DNA from: Sabellastarte sp. h YS-2021
Lineage: Eukaryota > Annelida > Polychaeta > Sabellida > Sabellidae
Length of the DNA: 64,000 bases
Assembly (NCBI GenBank): GCA_964017235.1
Contig: OZ024927.1
Span: 19,921,160 to 19,985,159 of the forward strand
Direction of reading: 5' to 3'
Made by a program: the position numbers and the translations under genes. The notes beneath the pieces are model-generated. The model made no database searches. It saw only the letters and a list, made by a program, of their open reading frames with translations, and was not told the origin of the DNA. Within the stretch, counting starts at the first letter, position 1; each line of letters opens with the position of its first letter. Below, piece after piece: positions 58,228-64,000 of this stretch.

Positions 58228-60559
58228 TCCGTACATTCTGAATTGCCAGGGAACTTAAGATGTTAAGGGAGTGGACTATATTTTGAATTGAAGTTAGGAT
58301 GATGTATGGAATTTCTGTAATCTTATAACAATGTCTGCCATTGTTTTAAGTTCATCATCTACACTGAATTCAGAATAAGGACTGCTAAGTACATGAAGTT
58401 AACTCTTTGATATTTAGTTCATTACTGGAACTATCCATTGTCTTCTTCACTACATAGGAACTGTTGAAATCTGATTAGTATTTTAGTAGTCTACCACAAC
58501 TGTATTATTGAGGTTATACTTACTTCCAATATTTTCATGGTACTCCTATGATTGTTCTAATGTGATGGGAACATTTCATTTAAGCATCTCATTTTGTTGA
58601 AGGACTGTAACGTCATTGGGACGTTGCGGACTGTATTGTGGGTTATTTTGGTACTGTTGGATTTAATACAACTGTAGTTATGAACTTTCATAAACATTAG
58701 GTTAATTGTGCTCTAATAATTTCATTTGCTTATTTTACCCATATATATTAAGGAAATGGCATTGCTATTATCTGGCTATAGTTGGATGAGCTCTTATTGA
58801 CATTATGCTATTAAATGTTAATCATGTTATAATCATCTATTTTAATCCATACTTTATCTTATTTCATTTATGTAACTACTTATTAGATCTGGCATTACCT
58901 GGTTTACCATGGCATACTGAAAGTTAGGGACTTCTTGACTTAACTGCACCACTGTCCTTCATTTAGTATCTATATCTCACTATTTGCCTGACATATGCTT
59001 ACTCCTGCTGCCAGTGATTTGCAACTCTATTGTGGCTTTTGACCTTCATAGGGTTGAAATCGGCTTTGATCTTGGTTTCCTTGCTGTAATTGTAAGTATT
59101 CTCTACCAATTCACCTGGGCGGTTACTAGTATTTTACCTTGGCTTGAGCTTACATGTTTAATCTGACCTAATGTCTTTAACTGCATTCACTGTGAATTAC
59201 TTTTACAATGACCTTGCTGTAATTTAGCTATCTCATGGAGTTGACCTTGGTTATTGATCTCTATGTTGGATCTAAATTAGATTGTGTACACTAGTGGGCA
59301 GTGAAACCGACAGTACAGTCTTGTTAGACACAAAAATAAATTGTGACAGATGCATTTTTATTGAATATTAGTATTGAAATGAAATAAAGACAAAAGTAAC
59401 AATATAGACACAAGAAGTGTCCATCTTTTCACATCTCTTTTTATGCTTTTAACAGGAACTCGAGTACAAATTTCATTGCTGTCCAACATGGCTATCCAGG
59501 CCGATTCACTGTGTGTATATTTAACTTTCTGTGATCATATACATCTGCTTATTAACAGTCTGTTACTTGTCTCTAGCAAAGGCTTTAATAGCAACTGTAT
59601 GTTGTATATAATAAAATGTGATCCCATTTCTTTTCTTGCTTTAATGAGGCGTGGGTAAGGATTTACAAAAACTTATGGAATTCCCTGATTCACAACCATC
59701 AGTTCTACAATGTATTGCAGTTCAGACTACGTAAAGGTCAACATAGACTATTCCAGTTCCGTCTTTTTCAAGGAGACTAGTTTCCGGTTTGGGATAGTTG
59801 AATAAAGTGGTTGTTTTGGAGAATATATATCGGCCTCTATTACAGTATACAACAACAGATGTGACACAGTTGTTACATGTAAAAGGACTGCAGCATTTTG
59901 TAAATGATCTGTGTCATGGGCGGAAGCCTGAGTATTTTTTATAGATTTCACCAGAAAACAAATGCTTGATCAAGTCATTGCATGTCTTGAAGCTGGGGAC
60001 ATGAAACCAGTCCCAGCCTGACAAAATTAGACAGTCAACCTCTAATACGATGGTAAGTGTCAACATTGTGAATTGTTTGTAATGTGTGTCAGTAATAATG
60101 TATAACAATATCAACTGTTAATTGTATGTTTATTTTATTAGATGTTAAGAAAACTCATATTTTTATAACAAAATAAACTTGAATGAGCAAATTGAGTGAC
60201 ACACAAAGTAATTAGTACTGGGAACAGCTAACCCCTGACCACCCTGTACAATGGAGAAAATTATTTATGGTATTTATGTTTAAACAACATTGGGAGTCAG
60301 TTCCTGTAAGAGGAGCCAGCATTTAGAAAGAATTTATCTTTATTACACAGATGAATCAGTAGAAGATGAATGTAACTTTCTATGTTGCTGTGTAGCATAT
60401 AAAACAGAAATGTTTTGTTTGCAAGATAATAAATCTAATAAAAATATCAAAAGGACTAGAGTCAATGTTGTGAGGGAATCGTTGTCTTACGTAATCTTGA
60501 CTTCCGGTTGAATGGGGGCACAACAATAGTAGTATAAAAGTGAGATATTTGAGATAAGG
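58228..60559. other. No gene seen; right flank of the palindrome
   Basis: AT-rich unique sequence. Short open frames (58984-59166, 59443-59658) have no supporting features. Confidence 0.4.
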
Positions 60560-60760
60560 TCATTATGTTTGGATCAATAGTCAACACAGACAAACAAACA
60601 GAAAGATAAACACACAAACAAACACACCCCAAAACACATCAAATTACTAATATAGCTTAGATTTGTATCCAGAATATGATCCAGATCTTTCGATAAATTT
60701 AATCTCTTCTTCTTTTGATCATGAAATCAAACTAACATTTTAGGCAAGGACGTGACTTGG
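60560..60760 (-). repeat. Fragment of the 16378-17723 repeat family
   Basis: Inverted match to the part with 'gatccagatctttc' and 'tttgtatccagaatatgatcc' preceded by (AAAC)-rich words (aacaaacagaaagataaacac). Boundaries are approximate. Confidence 0.5.
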
Positions 60761-61057
60761 AAGGGCAAAATGTTTTTAAGGGATTTCTGAAACTATATAC
60801 ATTAGGTTATTATGGGAGGTAAATGAATGTCTTAAAAGGTGCTTTTATAGGAGGTCAGAACTCAACTGTAAATAATAACTTTTATTTACCTTTTTCATCT
60901 ATGAAAAGCAGAATATAAAGGACTATTAAAAAGCTTTTGTCTTATTGGACTGCATCTACCTTTTTGCCACGTTTATGTACTTACAAGTATTGATACAATA
61001 CACCAATAAATGGAAATTTCACAGAGACTAGTTTGTTATGGTCTTTAAGTACATCAA

Positions 61058-61294
61058 ATGGGGGGGGGGGGGGGGCACGGTGGTATAGTGGTAGCACACT
61101 CACCTCTCACCTCTGAGCTCGACCTTGAACCCCGGACCTTATGTTGGAAAGTTTGTGGTTGCTTACCGATGGTAGGCAGTTTACAATACAGAACCTTGAC
61201 AACTGTATGTACTGGTTTCTTCTGCTCGCAAAACTACCCATCGTGAAATGACCTGAACAGTGTTGAAAGCAATATAAAACCCCAAATAAATAAA
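61058..61294 (+). mobile_element. SINE family 1 with poly-G head
   Basis: The head is preceded by a run of 14 or more G residues (61060-61074), then 'cacggtggtatagtggtagcac', a B-box-like 'ccttgaaccccgg', the family body and tail CCCCAAATAAATAAA. It is flanked by the 13-bp repeat TTAAGTACATCAA at 61045-61057 and 61295-61307. Confidence 0.92.
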
Positions 61295-61299
61295 TTAAG

Positions 61300-62014
61300 T
61301 ACATCAATTCTGAGAATATAATTTCATGGCACAGGCAAAATGTACACATGCACGCATGGCATATGGTGCATTCAAAATTAATTGAACAGCCTTTCACATT
61401 TACTGCTAAGGAAAATGCATGAAGAAAAGGATGCATTCTGTTTACTTTCAGGTATTGAATATAATAAGTATTGAAGATGTAGTATAAGTTAACAAAAACA
61501 TCCATAACTACTGCCTTATGAAAGGCCACATAAACTCATTGATTCCTCTCTGGCCTGAATTGATCCAACTTTTTTTATATTCACAGTGGCATTAATACTG
61601 GTGATCACAAGTCCATCAATGTTACCCTCGGGAAAGAATTACTATACACAGTAGAATTGTATATTCTCAGAATTTGTTACATATCTATCAATGAAAATAT
61701 AGACAAGCCTACTTATACATCTTCATAATTCTTTGTAGTCATAATATCAGAAATATTCATCATGGAAATTGCCTATTCAAATATACTCGTGTCATTTACT
61801 TAGAATGAAAACGGAGCCTGATGAAAGGCTATATCTGTTTATTATCCATATATCATTAATTGATACCCCTTCTTTGAATTTATGATAATAGGCATGCTCA
61901 TCATCACAGGTATTCCTTTATTTTTGATGCAGATACGGTCTGAACTCCAAGCAGTGGAACTAGAACCTTATGGAAGGCTATCCAGATTACTTTACTCCCT
62001 TTGGCTGATTCCCC
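61300..62014. other. 3' flank / 3' UTR of the LRR gene
   Basis: No coding signal. It contains a candidate polyadenylation signal for the minus-strand LRR gene at 61917-61922. AT-rich otherwise. Confidence 0.5.
61917..61922 (-). terminator. Candidate AATAAA polyadenylation signal
   Basis: The plus strand reads TTTATT, 93 bp beyond the LRR stop codon. It is the nearest perfect signal I saw downstream of the gene. Confidence 0.45.
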
Positions 62015-63385
62015 TTATTCGTATTCATAATAGTAGTAATAGTCATGATCGCAAGTGAAGTCCTTTAGAGACACTCTTACAATAGCCTTTCCTTTCAAAT
62101 AATCAGGCAGGTTACATTTCATTCTTGTCAAGTCTGAAAACATACTAATCCTTTCGCTTTTTTTCCTGTAATCTTTCTTGATCCATTTCACCAAGCAATT
62201 ACAAAGCCATGGGTTACCACTGAGATAGATTTCTTTGTCATGATAATTTTGCCAGTGAAACATTCGGTCATCTAACGTTACAAGTTTATTCTTACGCAGA
62301 TCGATTTTGTGAATGGTATCAAGACCAATAAAGGCTGAATTACTTAACTCTGAAATCTCATTCCTACTCAAGTCGAGGATAACTAAGTTCCGGGAACAGT
62401 TGAAAGTCCTTCCAGAGATCTTTTTAATCCGATTTCTACTTAATTCAAGGATCTCAAGATTGATCAAAGAGCAAACAGCCTCTTTGGGAACTTTGTGGAA
62501 ATTATTTCCATTCAGATGCAGGGTTCGCAAGGAAAGTTGAATTTCTGTGAATAACCCAGGGTCCAGATGTGACAGATGATTATTGTCCATCTTGAGAAAC
62601 CTAAGGGAAGTAAGGTTAGAAAACCATTGATCTGGAATGGTCCGGATATTATTCTTTGACACCGATAAACCCTTTAGTGTCTCCAGATCTCCAGTAGGGA
62701 TACTCTGTAAGCCTTTCAGAGCTAGTTTATCCAGTAGTAACAGATACAGATTTGTCCCGGCGAAAGCATGTCTGTCAATATCTTCTATGGGGTTGTTGTC
62801 CAGTGCCAGAACTTCCAATTTATCTAGACTTGAGAATCCATAGCCTTCCAGATGCCTGATATTGTTATTTGAAAAGCTTAAGGAGCGTAGGTGACGCAGT
62901 AGTCTCAGAGATGGAGATGGGATGGTGAGAAACTGGTTTGAGCTGAGATTCAATGTTTCTAAGTAGTATTCTAAACCCCAGAAAGAGAGGACATTCAGCT
63001 GTGACAAAGTGTTATTTCCTAGAAGTAACCTCTCTATCTTTAAACCATAGAAGTCTCCATGCTCAATTTCTGAGATGAAGTTGTTCTCCAAATTGAGGGT
63101 CCGCACAATGTTTGATGCCAACTCAAAAGTGGGCACTTTGTGTAATTGTTCGTTATAGCATGAAATGGCTAACAACCCCTGTGATTTGCTGCAGGAGCAG
63201 CCATTGTTTATCTTCACACCACATCGGTATCTTTTGGGGCCATTCGTTGAATTGGCCTTTGTGACCGTTTTATTGGTTGGTCTCTTGTTGTGACCTTGTC
63301 TTTGTTTAGAGGTCACTGATGGTGTTAGGAAACAGATGAAAATGATAAATATGGCTGTAGTGATGGTTCCTTTTGCAACCTGCAT
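62015..63385 (-). CDS. Secreted leucine-rich-repeat protein
   Basis: A complete frame of 456 codons. The start is the ATG at 63383-63385, which begins MQVAKG and gives a good signal peptide (residues 1 to about 26, core TAIFIIFICFLT). The open frame extends 17 codons further up, but a 3' splice site (pyrimidine-rich, TTTTCAG, AG at 63413-63414) shows that the exon begins at 63412, so the upstream codons are intron. Domains: a basic Asn/Thr/Lys linker; an LRRNT-type cysteine cap (Cys at about 55, 63, 65, 76); about 12 leucine-rich repeats of 23-25 residues (consensus L..L.LS.N.I..I); and an LRRCT cap (NPWLCNC, then Cys at about 425 and 445). It ends in DHDYYYYYEYE. No transmembrane or TIR domain follows, so it is probably extracellular and binds proteins or glycans. 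Close to LRR-only or Slit-like proteins; the ligand is unknown. Confidence 0.9.
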   Translation of the reverse strand: MQVAKGTITTAIFIIFICFLTPSVTSKQRQGHNKRPTNKTVTKANSTNGPKRYRCGVKINNGCSCSKSQGLLAISCYNEQLHKVPTFELASNIVRTLNLENNFISEIEHGDFYGLKIERLLLGNNTLSQLNVLSFWGLEYYLETLNLSSNQFLTIPSPSLRLLRHLRSLSFSNNNIRHLEGYGFSSLDKLEVLALDNNPIEDIDRHAFAGTNLYLLLLDKLALKGLQSIPTGDLETLKGLSVSKNNIRTIPDQWFSNLTSLRFLKMDNNHLSHLDPGLFTEIQLSLRTLHLNGNNFHKVPKEAVCSLINLEILELSRNRIKKISGRTFNCSRNLVILDLSRNEISELSNSAFIGLDTIHKIDLRKNKLVTLDDRMFHWQNYHDKEIYLSGNPWLCNCLVKWIKKDYRKKSERISMFSDLTRMKCNLPDYLKGKAIVRVSLKDFTCDHDYYYYYEYE

Positions 63386-63524
63386 TACGTCACATAGGTT
63401 GTATGATCTGTTCTGAAAATATAAAAATATATTCATAAATGTCTAGGTGTTATATTGTATATTTATATTCATTGAAATATCTCCTTTACTAGAGAATTCA
63501 AAACACTGTTTGACTCATCAGAAC

Positions 63525-63768
63525 TTTATTAATACAGACCAATCTCTCTGATGACTGGAATTGCCTAAAGGGAAAGACAGAGTCTCAGGGATAACAATTT
63601 AGAAGCATCCCTAAGGCCCTTCAGTAAAACACTGGGGATATAACCCAGTGACACAGGATGGCCACTTATGTGACCCTCTGATCCACCATGTATCTGATTG
63701 TACCTAGGATAAAACCTAGGTCCTCTGACTTTCTAGGCAAGTGTGTTATCCATTTGGCCACAGTGGCA
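63525..63768 (-). mobile_element. tRNA-derived SINE, family 2, diverged
   Basis: On the minus strand it starts 'ccactgtggccaaatggataacacact' with a B-box-like 'ggttttatccta'. It continues through 'tacatggtggatcagagggtcac' and 'gtcactgggttatatcccc', matching the tRNA-like third and part of the body of 23957-24268. It lies upstream of the LRR exon, in its presumed first intron. Confidence 0.7.
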
Positions 63769-63769
63769 A

Positions 63770-64000
63770 ATGCTGTAGTAGGCATATTAGGTATAGTAAG
63801 AGTCTTCAAGGAGATCCTGAAATTAAAATATCTTTTTAATCAGGCTTCCGGTAATGGGTATTGTGTGTTTCTGTCACAGATATTTACCATTTATTTATGG
63901 CTTTTAGTTGTTACCTACTCCAATTGTCATTTACTGTCAAAATAAGAATATATGTTTATATCAAAGAAAGAGGTCAATTTGTTCAACCAGACATTTATAA
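63770..64000. other. No feature seen
   Basis: AT-rich end of the window, probably intron or promoter side of the LRR gene. Confidence 0.35.

Noticed and set aside
60290..60511. 73-codon plus-strand frame with several cysteines
   Set aside because: No signal peptide, no Kozak or splice support, no recognised pattern.

Overview
The window is AT-rich, gene-poor animal nuclear DNA that is dominated by transposable elements. The most repeated element is a tRNA-derived SINE of about 230 bp that ends in (AAAT)n and occurs in at least nine whole or partial copies. Together with the LINE relics, the Ty3/gypsy fragments, two apparently spliced coding exons and long empty stretches, this suggests a marine invertebrate. 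My guess from the style of the SINEs is a bivalve mollusc, possibly a scallop, but that is an inference without a database search.

Host genes: only two stretches look like functional coding sequence, both on the minus strand. At 62015-63385 there is a complete, intronless reading frame for a secreted leucine-rich-repeat protein. It has a signal peptide, cysteine caps, about 12 repeats and a Tyr/acid tail, and it is preceded by a 3' splice site. At 11237-12012 there is the first coding exon of an acidic, mostly disordered protein, bounded by good splice signals; the rest of that gene is not seen. I found no tRNA, rRNA or CRISPR.

Region 1-36464 is a patchwork of repeats. A CR1/jockey-like LINE (1215-3396) is split by a SINE with a perfect 16-bp target duplication. 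A second LINE (about 6490-8905, minus strand) is split by a SINE with a 17-bp duplication and by a 225-bp TA-flanked inverted-repeat element. There are three copies of a family built on 147-bp monomers, two copies of an element with AACGCTCGAC ends, a second tRNA-derived SINE family, a short perfect hairpin element, and a field of AACGTTT-like palindromes.

Region 36471-58221 is the main feature: a 21.75-kb palindrome with two arms of about 10.4-10.6 kb around an 816-bp spacer. It starts AGTAGTATAG, ends CTATACTACT, and is flanked exactly by the 6-bp direct repeat GCCAGA. A 6-bp duplication, AG ends and a genome-packaging-type P-loop ATPase gene inside the arms all point to a Polinton/Maverick-related, probably non-autonomous element with giant inverted repeats. 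The arms also hold several tandem arrays and a Ty3/gypsy retroelement (candidate LTR, tRNA-Leu primer site, gag, protease, decayed reverse transcriptase). The ATPase-bearing block sits between the protease and reverse transcriptase parts. LINE tails complete the arms. No polymerase B, integrase, capsid or adenain-like protease was recognised. The outer arms are nearly identical and the inner 2.5 kb is more divergent. A head-to-head assembly artefact must be excluded, although the flanking duplication argues against it.

Region 58228-64000 holds unrecognised DNA, one SINE with a 13-bp duplication, the LRR gene and one copy of the second SINE family.
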